The notes below the pieces were generated by a model. It ran no database searches. It saw only the letters and a list, made by a program, of their open reading frames with translations, and was not told where the DNA came from. The translations under genes and the position numbers were made by a program. A stretch of DNA of 64,000 bases from Fibrobacter sp. (GTDB lineage Bacteria > Fibrobacterota > Fibrobacteria > Fibrobacterales > Fibrobacteraceae). The DNA is taken from the NCBI GenBank assembly GCA_024398835.1, contig JAKSIK010000008.1:1-64000 (forward strand), read 5' to 3'. Within the stretch, counting starts at the first letter, position 1; each line of letters begins with the position of its first letter. Of this stretch, positions 34,611 through 44,672 are shown piece by piece.

Positions 34611-36014
34611 ATGACGCAGGAAATTAAATCAGAAAAACTTGATGCCATGGGGACCGCCAGCATCCCCAAGATTGTAATGCAGTTTTCCATCCCTTCCATC
34701 ATTAGCATGGTGGTGGAATCCCTCTACAATATTGTAGACCGCTATTTCGTAGGCCAGGGAGTTGGATCCATCGGCATTGGCGGCATCACCATCTGCTTCC
34801 CCATCGCACTTTTCATTATGGCCATGTCCATGATTATTGGTGTTGGCGGAAACACGCTCTTTGCCATCCGTCTAGGCGAAAAAAAATACCAGCAAGCAGC
34901 CATCATTCTCAACAACTCTTTTGTGCTCCTCATTATCATGGCGGTCTGCACCTTCACTTTGGGGCAGATTTTTATGGAACCCTTATTACGGCTATTTGGC
35001 GCTAGCGACCAGTTATTGCCCGTGGCCTCCAGCTACATGCGGATTATCCTATTTGGCGCCATTTTCCAAACGATTGTGCCCGGCATGAACCATTTTATCC
35101 GCAGTATGGGCCATCCGAAGACAGCTATGAGCCGTGTGATGATTGCCTGCTTCAGCAACATCGTTCTGGATTGGCTCTTCATCATGAAGTTCCGTTGGGG
35201 GATTGAAGGCGCCGCTTGGGCCACCATCATTTCGCAGGCTATCGGCGGCCTGGCCGTAATGCAGTTCTTCGTCAAGAAGACTACCCCCATCAAAATCAAT
35301 CGCCGTTTCATGAAACTCAAGGCCCCCTATGTGCGAAAAATTTTCATCTTGGGGTTGCCGCCTTCCATTATGCAAATTAGCAACAGCCTCCTGAACGCCA
35401 TTATGGCCTGGAGCCTCACGACCTACGGTCTTAAAAGTCTTGAGCCCATTGTCCAGAATGGCATCACCATGAATGGCGGCGACCAGGCTATTTCTGCTTT
35501 TGGAGTTCTCAACAGCGTTGTAAGCGTCATTTTTATGCCTCTCATGGGATTCATCATGGGAAGCCAGCCCATCATCGGCTATAACTTCGGCGCCAAATTA
35601 TACAACCGCGTTCGTGGAACACTGAAATTCACTTTCATCTATGCCATGGCCTTCATTCTTGTGACCTGGAGCCTGGTGCTGATTTTCACGCCCACATTTG
35701 TGGCACCCTTCGTCCCCAACGACAGAGAAATTCAGGACTTGACCTGTTGGGCCATGCACATCTTCCTCACCTGCATGCCCTTAGTGCCTGTGGGAATGGT
35801 GGCCGGCAACTTCTTCCAGGGAACCGGCAAAGCGGGCAAATCCATGTTCCTCAACGCCTGCCGCCAAATCATCATTCTCATTCCCTTCCTGCTCATCATG
35901 CCCCACTTCTTTGATCTGAAGGGAGTATTCATGGCGCAACCCATTTCGGATACAGTAACCGCCGTCATCGCCATCGTGATGATGACTCACGAATTGAAGA
36001 AAATGCCCAAATAA
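34611..36014 (+). CDS. MATE family efflux transporter
   Basis: This protein has 467 residues from the ATG at 34611; a TTG 21 bases upstream is less likely. It has about twelve membrane helices in two homologous halves. The first half begins IPKIVMQFSIPSIISMVVESLYNIVDRYFVG and the second includes GIEGAAWATIISQA and GFIMGSQPIIGYNFGA, as in MATE (MepA-like) transporters. These export drugs or metabolites in exchange for Na+ or H+. The substrate is unknown. Confidence 0.9.
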   Translation: MTQEIKSEKLDAMGTASIPKIVMQFSIPSIISMVVESLYNIVDRYFVGQGVGSIGIGGITICFPIALFIMAMSMIIGVGGNTLFAIRLGEKKYQQAAIILNNSFVLLIIMAVCTFTLGQIFMEPLLRLFGASDQLLPVASSYMRIILFGAIFQTIVPGMNHFIRSMGHPKTAMSRVMIACFSNIVLDWLFIMKFRWGIEGAAWATIISQAIGGLAVMQFFVKKTTPIKINRRFMKLKAPYVRKIFILGLPPSIMQISNSLLNAIMAWSLTTYGLKSLEPIVQNGITMNGGDQAISAFGVLNSVVSVIFMPLMGFIMGSQPIIGYNFGAKLYNRVRGTLKFTFIYAMAFILVTWSLVLIFTPTFVAPFVPNDREIQDLTCWAMHIFLTCMPLVPVGMVAGNFFQGTGKAGKSMFLNACRQIIILIPFLLIMPHFFDLKGVFMAQPISDTVTAVIAIVMMTHELKKMPK

Positions 36015-36041
36015 AAAAGCCCAGCGATTTTCTCGCTAGGC
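36012..36041 (-). terminator. Intrinsic terminator of the 36063 lipoprotein
   Basis: On the minus strand GCCTAGCGA pairs with TCGCTGGGC (one U-G wobble) around five bases and runs into six T. The T run overlaps the stop codon of the convergent MATE gene. Confidence 0.8.
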
Positions 36042-36062
36042 CAATTTCGCTAAAATTCCTTT

Positions 36063-36548
36063 TTAGAACAGTTTCTTAGCAGCGGTCAGTTCGCCACCCT
36101 TCTCGTGGAAGAGCACTAGGGAACCGCCATCCACCTTGACGAAAATATCTTTCAAGGTGTTGACGATTTTTTCTTCATCAAAACCGATTTCGTTATAGGC
36201 GGTTTCGCCAATCACGATGCCGAAATTCACCATATCCGGAGAAGTGTAACGGAGGTAAGTGAGAAGGCCGGCTTCGTCATTCACCACATCGGTGGATGTC
36301 AAGCGTTCAATCTCTTGCGGGTCACGAGTGCTGACCAAAAGCGGGAAGAGGTTTTCCCCAAGGACCTGCTTGGAATTGAGGTAGAGGGTGTTCCCAATCA
36401 TGAGGCTGATGGAATCATTCAGCACCTGGCGGACTTCAATCATCACGTCGCACTGGGAAGACATTTCCTGAATTTCCAGTTTGGAAGGGCCGCAGGCCAC
36501 GAGAGCCATGGAGACCACTGCAGCAAAAGCCATAAACAATTTCTTCAT
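36063..36548 (-). CDS. Hypothetical lipoprotein
   Basis: This protein has 161 residues from the ATG at 36548, which has AAAGGAAA upstream. The signal ends in ALVAC, followed directly by GPSKLEIQEM. The mature part is mainly alpha/beta with no recognised domain. It could face the periplasm, tethered to either membrane; the residue after Cys is Gly, so outer-membrane sorting is possible. It has its own terminator. Confidence 0.7.
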   Translation of the reverse strand: MKKLFMAFAAVVSMALVACGPSKLEIQEMSSQCDVMIEVRQVLNDSISLMIGNTLYLNSKQVLGENLFPLLVSTRDPQEIERLTSTDVVNDEAGLLTYLRYTSPDMVNFGIVIGETAYNEIGFDEEKIVNTLKDIFVKVDGGSLVLFHEKGGELTAAKKLF

Positions 36549-36654
36549 AAGATTTCCTTTTCTTGTAAGTTTATTTCTAGCGAAAAGATACAAATTTTGC
36601 GAGTTTTAGTTCAAAGCCACAAACCTCAATGCGGACTGCTATCGCGCTTCGCAA

Positions 36655-36699
36655 CCCTCGGGTTGGTACAGCATACTTCACACCCCGGGCTGGTACTGC
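36655..36699. repeat. Two adjacent copies of a GGTACxGC-type motif with palindromic core
   Basis: CCCTCGGGTTGGTACAGC at 36655-36672 and CCCCGGGCTGGTACTGC at 36683-36699 are similar. The first overlaps a perfect CAACCC/GGGTTG hairpin. It lies between two genes and has the look of a dispersed palindromic repeat, but copies elsewhere in the genome cannot be checked here. Confidence 0.4.
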
Positions 36700-36714
36700 G
36701 CAAATCAGGCATTC

Positions 36715-38163
36715 CTACTTTCCTACAAGAACTTCGCAGAGAATGGACTCATTTTCCGGAAATTTGCAGGACTTTTTCAGTTCTTCCTCGCAATAGAGCA
36801 TTTCTCGGCGGGCAAACTTTCCGAGGCCACGTGCGGATTCCCGAAGCATTTCCGCCACAAATCCCGCATTCATGTTGAGATAGCGGTAAGCTCGTTCCCC
36901 AAGCATATTGCAGGCCTCTTTGACATCTGCCGTAAAAATGACCGCAAATGCAGCACCCTCTGGCGATTCACTTGCCAGATGACATTTGCAGAATTTTTTC
37001 ATGTCGATGGAGCCCGAGTGGAGGAAGAGGGATTTTTTCAGCGGAAGGTAGCGGTATAGGCCCGGATAAACCAGAAGCACATCAAAAGCCACCACCCAAA
37101 TTTTCAGAAGGCCCGCACCAAAGGCGTTGAGATTGCAGATTTCCATCCAGCGGAGAATGGTGGAAAAGTCGTCCAGACTGGCCTGCCAATGTTGAAAACT
37201 GCGGTTGCTAAGAGCTCCCGGACCCAGGAAGCTGTATTCCTTAAAAAAGTATTCGTTCGGGAATTTCAATGGTGTGAGAGGGAACTCCTCACCCGCAAAG
37301 GGCTGATTCACCACGCGACAAACTTTGATGCAGTGGTCCAAATCCGTAATGCACTCCGCCCGATTCTGCTGCAAGAAGCGAGAAGCCATGCGGCGCAGAG
37401 GGGAATTCTCCCCCGCAGAAGAGGGCTCCGCAAATGCCGGAAATTCGCTGCGATTCGAGTAGGCAAAATCCGTTGCCATCTCATACTTCTTCAGCGCCTT
37501 GGACATAATGGCGAGAGCCGCCAGAGGCACCTCAGTAGAAGGCAGATTTAACGCCACCGCCACATCATCATCTACAAATGCACCCAGAGGAATTGCGATT
37601 CCGCCTACAGAACGGGCCAGAATAGAAACAAGACCTGCATAGGAGCCCACATCCAATTGAACTTCATGGTAAGCCGCTTCCTTGAACCGCCACACCGCCC
37701 TATCCAATATCCCGGTTAAGAACAAAGTAATAGACGCATTTTGAATAAATTCATTTTTCGGAAAGGCATTCTGCAAATTGGCAATCGCTATCTTCTTCTC
37801 TTTTGCAGACTCAAAGGGAAGCGCCACCAGTTCACCAGATTCACGATCAAAATAATACAAGCCATCGGGAACCGTCTCTCCCTGAAGCAGCGCATACACG
37901 CCAACCGATTCCAGACAATCGGCACTAACATCATTTTTCAACTGGGAGAACACCTTGTTTAACAAGGTGGAAGAAGATGCCGTCAAGGAAAAAAGGTCGT
38001 TTTTGTTGAGGTTGCGGTTGCCACCATCGGTAGAATACCGCTTGCAGCCCTCAAAGCGTTTATCTGGCGGGGATTGCCGTTCCCAGTGCAAAACAATGGG
38101 ATCCCCCTTGGAATAAGGGGATTTGCGAATGGATTCGTGATATGCCTCGGAATAAAACGCCAT
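36715..38163 (-). CDS. SagB/ThcOx-like protein with two nitroreductase-type domains
   Basis: The 482-residue protein starts YHESIRKSPYSKGDP, then VLHWERQSPPDKRFEGCKRY, very like the N-terminus of SagB-type FMN dehydrogenases. The first domain then reads IQNASITLFLTGILDR and GSYAGLVSILARSVGGIAIPLGAF. The second half (about 330-482) looks like a second, more divergent copy. SagB/McbC enzymes oxidise azolines in ribosomal peptides, but no cyclodehydratase or clear precursor gene is nearby. The substrate is unknown. The ATG at 38163 has TATATT 7 bases upstream. Confidence 0.7.
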   Translation of the reverse strand: MAFYSEAYHESIRKSPYSKGDPIVLHWERQSPPDKRFEGCKRYSTDGGNRNLNKNDLFSLTASSSTLLNKVFSQLKNDVSADCLESVGVYALLQGETVPDGLYYFDRESGELVALPFESAKEKKIAIANLQNAFPKNEFIQNASITLFLTGILDRAVWRFKEAAYHEVQLDVGSYAGLVSILARSVGGIAIPLGAFVDDDVAVALNLPSTEVPLAALAIMSKALKKYEMATDFAYSNRSEFPAFAEPSSAGENSPLRRMASRFLQQNRAECITDLDHCIKVCRVVNQPFAGEEFPLTPLKFPNEYFFKEYSFLGPGALSNRSFQHWQASLDDFSTILRWMEICNLNAFGAGLLKIWVVAFDVLLVYPGLYRYLPLKKSLFLHSGSIDMKKFCKCHLASESPEGAAFAVIFTADVKEACNMLGERAYRYLNMNAGFVAEMLRESARGLGKFARREMLYCEEELKKSCKFPENESILCEVLVGK

Positions 38164-38243
38164 TTTTATGAATATAGCATAATCCAATTTGCTAAATTAC
38201 GATACCATGGGGGCTTCACGGCTCCTTTTAGGGTTATTGCTCG

Positions 38244-41200
38244 ATGAACTGTTGTTTGAAATTGTTGGCTTTGGTGTGCGCCGTTTCCACCGCCGCGCTG
38301 GCTTCCGGCATTTACGGGAACCAGAGTGACATCCGTTGGAAGGCCGCCGCTACGGACCATTTCCAGTTCATCTACCCTGCCGAATACACCGACCACGCCG
38401 CACAGGTTTCCGCCTACGCCGAAGCCGTCTACGATAGCGTTGTGAGCCGTTACCGCAAGGATTTGCCCGGGCGCGTGAATGTGACCCTCAGCAATTCCCT
38501 CTACAGCAATGGCAACGCCATTCCTACAGAAAATACCGTCAACCTATGGCTCACGGACTGGGATTTCAAGCTCCGCAGTACCCACGGCTGGACTGCCGAT
38601 GTCATCACCCACGAATTCAGCCACTTGGTGAGCATTGAAAACGGCAGCAAACTTCCACCCAGCATTTTTGGAGTGCAAGCTAGCTACACGGACTACTACA
38701 ACGAACGCACCACCTCCGATTTCGCAACCCTGATACCATTCACTCTGCAACCGCTGTGGCTTGCGGAAGGCACCGCCCAATATGAATCCGCACGCATGGG
38801 CTTTGACGGCTGGGATACCCACCGCGACATGATTCTACGCGTGGCAGCCCTGAACGATGATTTGCTCTCTCTGGAATACATGAACGATTTCGGCGATAAC
38901 TCCCTGGATGCCGAACTTGGACCCTACAATCAAGGATTTTCTCTGGTCCGCTACATCAGCAAGCACTATGGCGAAGATGCCGTTCCCAAAATTTGGACGG
39001 AACTTTCCAAACTGCATCGGGCTACCTTGAACGGAGCCATCAAAAAGGTTTTGGGCATTAGCGAAAAGGAACTCTACGAAGCCTGGAAAGCGGAAATCAC
39101 CGCCGAATACAAAGCGCAAAAAGATTCCCTCGGCACACTCGTGGAAGGAACGAAAATCACCACCGACGCTTTCTGGCAGGACTTTCCCGTTGTAGCAGGG
39201 AAAAACGTCTACGGCGTTTCCAACTTTGGCGGGCCCTGGTTTGATGGAGGCATCTTCAAGATTCCGCTGGACGAAGACAGCACGGAAGCCCTCAAGAAAG
39301 ATAGCGCCAACGCTGCACTCAAGGATAGTTCCGAAGCGGGCGGCGTAGAAATCGGAGACGCCCTCATTGAACAAGAAGATTCCACGCTGGACATTACCAA
39401 ATACAGCAAGTCTGGCTTCAAGACAAAGAAGCCCTGGTTTGATAAGGGCATTGATATTTTCGAGGATTCCCTCCGCGGGCCCATTCTCACCTACGTCAAC
39501 TACCAGAATCGCGATAAAGACGGACACGCCCACTTTGACATTGGCGTTGTAGACACTAACAAGAATTCTCTGAGTTTGACTTACTTGGCCGACGCCGTCT
39601 TCCCGAGCATTGACGCCAAGGGAGAGACCCTGTATTTTGCAAGACGGGAAAACTCTTCCACCCGATTTGTGCTGAGTAAAGTTCCATTCCCAAAGGATTT
39701 TGACAACTACACCACCGAAGCCCCTGTTGACATTTTTGTGCCCGACGCGAAATACCGCTACTTCAACATTTTCAACCCCAAGGCAAGTCCTGACGGAAAG
39801 CAAATTCTCTTTGGATTCTTTGACGATGTACACCGCGGTTTAGCGGTTGTGGGTAGCGACGGAAGTGGTTTTAGAATTCTGACAGACACTACGACTCAAG
39901 TGGATGAGCGCGACGGTATTTGGGCAAACGATACGAAAATCATTTTCACCAGCAACAAGAACAACATTTTCAACCTCTTTGAAAGGAACCTGGACGGAAG
40001 TAACGAAAGGGCGCTAACCAATGTGGTAGGAGGCGCCTTTACGCCTGCACTGGCCGAAGATACGCTCTATTTTACGGAATACGACGAAGACGGATTTTCA
40101 CTCTATAAGCTGGGCTACAACAAGAATCATGAAAAGCAGTTCCGGGATAGCCTCGTAGTCACACCACGAGATAGCATCATCCAGATTGCAGATACCGTTT
40201 GGAGCGTATGCGATACTGTTGCGGATAGCCTTAGCGCAATCCCGGACGCTGAAATCGCAAGCAAAGACAGTCTTGTTGCAAGCAAGGATAGCGCAGTCGC
40301 AAGTAAAGACAGCGCCGCAAGCGAATCCCTTCCGCAGTGCGTATCCACGCCAACCATCACTCTTCGAGATAGCACCATCACTCTCCAAGATACTTCCATT
40401 CTCAAAGTGGAAATCAAGGACAGCGCGGCCATCACTTTGCACGGAACGCTGCCACCAAAAATTCAGAAAAATATTGAGCTGGCAGACCGCGAGTTTGCCA
40501 ACGCCGAAAAGGATTACAGACCCATTCCCATGACGCCACTATTCGTCCCCATGATTGTGTTCAACGAAAATGCACCTGACCTGACCGTTTTTGGCGAGGG
40601 CCAGTTGAAAGCAAAGGTGGGATTAGCCGTTCTTCTTTCCGACCCCTTAAAGAAAAATGCCGTAGAAATGGGATTGCTACTTGAAGTGGGTGCGGGTTTT
40701 GATTACGTCAATGGCGACGGGCTCAACCCTGAACAGGAAAAGGAATTCTACATCTCCTGGGAAAACCGCAGCACACCTTTTGATTTAGGCCTCACCTATT
40801 CCTACGCCAACTACACCAGCAAAGATACCGTGCGGTACGAAGATGTTCGGGCCCACGACGGCGATTCTCTGGGAATCAGCAACTACGCCATTCCCATGCA
40901 GTCCATTTCTGGGCGAATTGGCTACAGCATTTTCAAAACCATCGATACCCTGCAGGCCGCAGTGGGCTACGACTGGGCCGATTTCAATCTCTACGAAGAC
41001 GATTTCAGCTGGACCTATCAAAAGCGGCTTAGCGCCTTGATCGCTCTTGGCCTGTACGGCGATTTGGACGAAGAGAATTCCTCGGGAATTTCTGGCCAGG
41101 GTGATGGCGTATTCCTCTACTATCAATACTCCAACAGCGATCTCTACCGCCCAGGAACATTCGCCGAAAGTTTCTACATCACAGAAAGCGGTTCCGTGAA

Positions 41201-41828
41201 GCCCAAATACCGCAACTTCAACATCAACGAAGTGGGCATCAACCTCTACGGCAGCGTTCAAAGCCCGCTTACAGGTGCGCGGCTCGCCGCAGGCGGAAAG
41301 TTGAGCGGCATCATCAAGTGGAACACCAACGCCAAGGAAGACACGCTGGATTCCTACTACTACAGCCCCGTCTTGCTGGAAGGTTATCCTTACTTGCGGA
41401 GTAACGAAGACTTCACCCTCGCCGGGACGAAAACCGCCATGGCAGAAGTCCACTACCTCTTCCCCATCTATGACGATTGGCGCAAGAGCTTCTGGATTTT
41501 CTCCACCCGTGATTTCTACTTCGATGTATTCGCCCAGACAGGTGCTGCCTGGAACACTAAGTGGTTTGATGCAGACAAACTAAAAGACCATAATTTCTGG
41601 GACAGATCTGTTGGATTCAGCCTGCGCATGAGCAACAAACTGTTCTACAGCATTCCGTTGGATATTTCCCTCACGCTGGCACGAGGCTTAAGCCGCATCG
41701 GTGAAGCAGAGGATTTGACCGGCGGAAGAAAGCTCACGCCTATCGATTTGCCGCTATTGCCTAATAGCGTCGCGCCCACTCGCATCAAGTTCGCGATTGG
41801 AATGGGCTTCGTGAATAGCTGGCAGTAA
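38244..41828 (+). CDS. Zinc metallopeptidase fused to propeller and probable outer-membrane barrel
   Basis: The 1194-residue protein has a signal peptide ending STAALAS. Residues about 20-300 form a gluzincin-type peptidase: His123-Glu124-x-x-His127 in THEFSHLV, with Glu175 in LAEGTAQYE as third ligand. Residues about 320-640 contain PD40/TolB-like propeller strands (NPKASPDGKQILFGF). A low-complexity Ser/Asp/Lys linker follows. From about 780 to the end, alternating strands end in IKFAIGMGFVNSWQ, like a surface-array or Omp85-type barrel. It is probably anchored in the outer membrane; cleavage target is unknown. Confidence 0.8.
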   Translation: MNCCLKLLALVCAVSTAALASGIYGNQSDIRWKAAATDHFQFIYPAEYTDHAAQVSAYAEAVYDSVVSRYRKDLPGRVNVTLSNSLYSNGNAIPTENTVNLWLTDWDFKLRSTHGWTADVITHEFSHLVSIENGSKLPPSIFGVQASYTDYYNERTTSDFATLIPFTLQPLWLAEGTAQYESARMGFDGWDTHRDMILRVAALNDDLLSLEYMNDFGDNSLDAELGPYNQGFSLVRYISKHYGEDAVPKIWTELSKLHRATLNGAIKKVLGISEKELYEAWKAEITAEYKAQKDSLGTLVEGTKITTDAFWQDFPVVAGKNVYGVSNFGGPWFDGGIFKIPLDEDSTEALKKDSANAALKDSSEAGGVEIGDALIEQEDSTLDITKYSKSGFKTKKPWFDKGIDIFEDSLRGPILTYVNYQNRDKDGHAHFDIGVVDTNKNSLSLTYLADAVFPSIDAKGETLYFARRENSSTRFVLSKVPFPKDFDNYTTEAPVDIFVPDAKYRYFNIFNPKASPDGKQILFGFFDDVHRGLAVVGSDGSGFRILTDTTTQVDERDGIWANDTKIIFTSNKNNIFNLFERNLDGSNERALTNVVGGAFTPALAEDTLYFTEYDEDGFSLYKLGYNKNHEKQFRDSLVVTPRDSIIQIADTVWSVCDTVADSLSAIPDAEIASKDSLVASKDSAVASKDSAASESLPQCVSTPTITLRDSTITLQDTSILKVEIKDSAAITLHGTLPPKIQKNIELADREFANAEKDYRPIPMTPLFVPMIVFNENAPDLTVFGEGQLKAKVGLAVLLSDPLKKNAVEMGLLLEVGAGFDYVNGDGLNPEQEKEFYISWENRSTPFDLGLTYSYANYTSKDTVRYEDVRAHDGDSLGISNYAIPMQSISGRIGYSIFKTIDTLQAAVGYDWADFNLYEDDFSWTYQKRLSALIALGLYGDLDEENSSGISGQGDGVFLYYQYSNSDLYRPGTFAESFYITESGSVKPKYRNFNINEVGINLYGSVQSPLTGARLAAGGKLSGIIKWNTNAKEDTLDSYYYSPVLLEGYPYLRSNEDFTLAGTKTAMAEVHYLFPIYDDWRKSFWIFSTRDFYFDVFAQTGAAWNTKWFDADKLKDHNFWDRSVGFSLRMSNKLFYSIPLDISLTLARGLSRIGEAEDLTGGRKLTPIDLPLLPNSVAPTRIKFAIGMGFVNSWQ
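40257..40319 (+). repeat. Three 21-base repeats in the linker
   Basis: The units encode ASKDSLV, ASKDSAV and ASKDSAA-type heptads. They lie in the linker between propeller and barrel. Confidence 0.75.
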
Positions 41829-41858
41829 TCGGTTACACGAAATAAATCGGACGAATTT

Positions 41859-44654
41859 TTAAAACAGCTGTTCTCCGCGATTGCGGGCTTCTTCTAGGCT
41901 CACGGATTTTGCCTGCTGCGTAGAAGCGGCGGCCTCATGCTTCTGGCGAAGTTTTTCCTGATAGGTGGCAAGTTCCGTGAGGAACTGTTCCCGCTTGGAA
42001 GCGTTCGTCAAGGCGTCTGCAACAGTAGCGCTCTGGCCTGCATCTCGCGTGTAAATGACGGGGCCCAAGGCTTCGGGCGCGATTTTGATGGCGGTATGGG
42101 CTGCAGAAGTTGCCGCACCGCCAATCATCAGCGGCACATCAATGGCATTGCGCTTGAATTCCTTAGCCACCCGAACCATTTCGTCGAGGCTCGGGGTAAT
42201 CAAGCCAGAAAGTCCCACCATATCGGGCTGTTCCCTCAAAACCGTCTCCACTATTTTTTCGCAGGGGCAAAGAACGCCCAAATCTATGACCTCGTAATTG
42301 TTGCAAGCAAGAACTACAGCCACAATATTCTTCCCGATATCGTGCACATCACCCTTCACGGTGGCAAGTACAATCTTGCCAGACCTGCTGGAACCGCCCT
42401 TCTTTTCCGCCTCGATGTAAGGCAACAAAACGGCAACGGCCCGCTGCATAACGCGGGCGCTTTTCACCACCTGCGGGAGGAAGAGTTTGCCTTCGCCAAA
42501 GAGGCGCCCCACCTCGTTCATGCCGTCCATGAGAGGGCCCTCGATGACCTTCACTGGGTTACCGATGGATGCGCGCAATTCCTCCACATCCTGCTCCACA
42601 AACTGGTCAAATCCCTTCACCATGGCATAGCGAATGCGTTCCGTCACGGAGAGTTCGCGCCACTTGAGGGCATCGGCATTCCCCGCGGCCTCGGTTTTGC
42701 GACCCTTGACGGTTTCTGCATAAGCCAGCAGTTTGTCCGTCGCATCGGCGCTGCGGTTGAAAATCAGATTTTCAATCAGTTCCCGCTCCTCGCGAGGAAT
42801 ATCCTCATAAACCGGGAGCACACCCGCGTTCACAATGCCGAAATCCATGCCGGCGCGGCTAGCGTGATAGAGAAAGCAGGAATGCATGCTTTCGCGAATG
42901 GCGTTGTTTCCCTTGAAAGCAAAGCTCAAATTACTGATGCCACCCACAATATGGGCGTGAGGCAAATTGGTCTTCACATACTTGCAAGTCTCGATGAAAT
43001 CCTTGGCATAGTTGGCATGTTCTTCCATGCCCGTGCCAATGGTGAGCACATTGGGGTCAAAGAGAATATCTTCGGGAGCAAAGTCCAGGCGACCCACCAG
43101 AAGTCGATACATTCGCTCAATCACCTGAACGCGACGCTCGTACGTTGTGGCCTGGCCCTGTTCGTCAAAAGCCATACACACCACCGCAAACCCATGGCGA
43201 CGAATTTCTGCAGCCTTGGCGAGGAACATCTCCTCCCCTTCCTTGAGGCTAATGGAATTCACGATGCCCTTGCCCTGCACACATTCCATGCCAGCCACCA
43301 GAACATCCCACTTGGAGGAGTCAATCATGATGGGGCAACGCGCCACAGAGGGTTCCGACATAAGCAAATTCAAGAAGTGAACCATGGTGCCCTTGGAATC
43401 AATCATACCATCGTCCAGATTCAAGTCAATAACTTGGGCACCATTTTCCGCTTGCATTACACCAATGGCGACCGCTTCCGACCAGTTCTTTTCGCGAATC
43501 AGTCGCGCGAACTTCATGGAGCCCGCAATATTCATCCGCTCGCCAATATTCACGAAACGGCTCTTTGGAATCACGGTCATGGGGTCAAGGCCGCTCAAAA
43601 GGAGTTCATGGGTGCGGGCCGGAATCTTGCGGGGTTTGCGATTCCGCAGGACTTTTGCAAACTCCCGGATGGTATCGGGATTAGTGCCACAGCAACCGCC
43701 CACAATGTTCACCAGGGATTCATCCGCATACTGCTTAATCCATTCCGCCATCATTTCGGGCGTTTCATCATAGCCGCCAAATTCATTGGGAAGCCCTGCA
43801 TTCGGGTGCACACTGACGCGGACAAAAGCATCATTCACGTCACGCAAATGCGGAATCATGTCCTTGGCGCCCAGAGCGCAGTTAAAGCCGATGCTGAAAA
43901 TCGGGTAGCCGCTGACGCTATGCCAGAAAGCCTTTGCCGTCTGGCCCGCCAGCAAACGACCGCTGGCATCCGTAATGGTGCCCGAAACCATGATGGGGAA
44001 AAGTTCGTCTCGCTCTTCACAAATCTTCTGAATGGCATAGAGGGCGGCCTTCACATTCAAAGTATCAAAAGCCGTTTCCACCATAAGCACATCGGCGCCA
44101 CCATCCAACAAACCGCGAACCTGTTCACCATAGGCACGAGTCAAATCCTGAAAGGTCACCGCTCTCGCCGCCGGGTCCGAGACATCAGGACTCATGCTAG
44201 CCGTTTTCGATGTAGGCCCAATAGAACCTACCACAAATTTCCGCTTGGGGATTTCGCCCAAGGCGCCAGTTCGCGTCGCCAAAATATCAGCATCAAATTC
44301 CTTGATGGCCTGCTTTGCCACTTGAGCGCCCGCCTTGGCAATATCGTAAGCCATATTCTCCAAACGGTATTCCGCCTGGCCAATGGAAGTGGAACTGAAG
44401 GTATTTGTTTCAATCAAATCGGCGCCAGCATCCAAGTAAGCCCGATGAACTCCCTTCACCTTCTCCGGCGCCGTAAGGTTCAGAACATCATTATTCCCTT
44501 TCAAATTCACAGGATGATCTTTGAACATGGAACCACGGAAATCTTCTTCCGTTAAATTCAGCTTCTGGAACATCGTTCCGTAGGCACCATCTAAAATCAA
44601 AATGCGGCCATTGCAAGCCGTAGACAAATCCTGATAAGATTTCGAGAGTTTCAT
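41859..44654 (-). CDS. metH: Cobalamin-dependent methionine synthase lacking the reactivation domain
   Basis: The 931-residue protein has a homocysteine-binding barrel ([22 protein letters not shown]), a pterin-binding barrel ([13 protein letters not shown]), a cap and a B12-binding domain with the cobalamin ligand motif DVHDIGKN. E. coli MetH is about 1227 residues because of a C-terminal S-adenosylmethionine reactivation domain; here the protein stops right after the linker ([13 protein letters not shown]). No such domain is encoded next to it. The ATG at 44654 was chosen over a GTG six bases upstream. Three lipoprotein genes precede it on the same strand. Confidence 0.95.
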   Translation of the reverse strand: MKLSKSYQDLSTACNGRILILDGAYGTMFQKLNLTEEDFRGSMFKDHPVNLKGNNDVLNLTAPEKVKGVHRAYLDAGADLIETNTFSSTSIGQAEYRLENMAYDIAKAGAQVAKQAIKEFDADILATRTGALGEIPKRKFVVGSIGPTSKTASMSPDVSDPAARAVTFQDLTRAYGEQVRGLLDGGADVLMVETAFDTLNVKAALYAIQKICEERDELFPIMVSGTITDASGRLLAGQTAKAFWHSVSGYPIFSIGFNCALGAKDMIPHLRDVNDAFVRVSVHPNAGLPNEFGGYDETPEMMAEWIKQYADESLVNIVGGCCGTNPDTIREFAKVLRNRKPRKIPARTHELLLSGLDPMTVIPKSRFVNIGERMNIAGSMKFARLIREKNWSEAVAIGVMQAENGAQVIDLNLDDGMIDSKGTMVHFLNLLMSEPSVARCPIMIDSSKWDVLVAGMECVQGKGIVNSISLKEGEEMFLAKAAEIRRHGFAVVCMAFDEQGQATTYERRVQVIERMYRLLVGRLDFAPEDILFDPNVLTIGTGMEEHANYAKDFIETCKYVKTNLPHAHIVGGISNLSFAFKGNNAIRESMHSCFLYHASRAGMDFGIVNAGVLPVYEDIPREERELIENLIFNRSADATDKLLAYAETVKGRKTEAAGNADALKWRELSVTERIRYAMVKGFDQFVEQDVEELRASIGNPVKVIEGPLMDGMNEVGRLFGEGKLFLPQVVKSARVMQRAVAVLLPYIEAEKKGGSSRSGKIVLATVKGDVHDIGKNIVAVVLACNNYEVIDLGVLCPCEKIVETVLREQPDMVGLSGLITPSLDEMVRVAKEFKRNAIDVPLMIGGAATSAAHTAIKIAPEALGPVIYTRDAGQSATVADALTNASKREQFLTELATYQEKLRQKHEAAASTQQAKSVSLEEARNRGEQLF

Positions 44655-44672
44655 AAGCACTACTTCTTTAAA

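Noticed and set aside
36630-36795. Possible short peptide gene next to the SagB-like gene (RiPP precursor)
   Set aside because: The frame starting near 36630 has no ribosome site, overlaps the end of the SagB-like gene in antisense and lacks a leader-core layout.
41937-44555. 872-codon plus-strand open frame
   Set aside because: It is opposite metH, which has unmistakable conserved domains; the plus-strand translation is His/Asn-rich shadow sequence.
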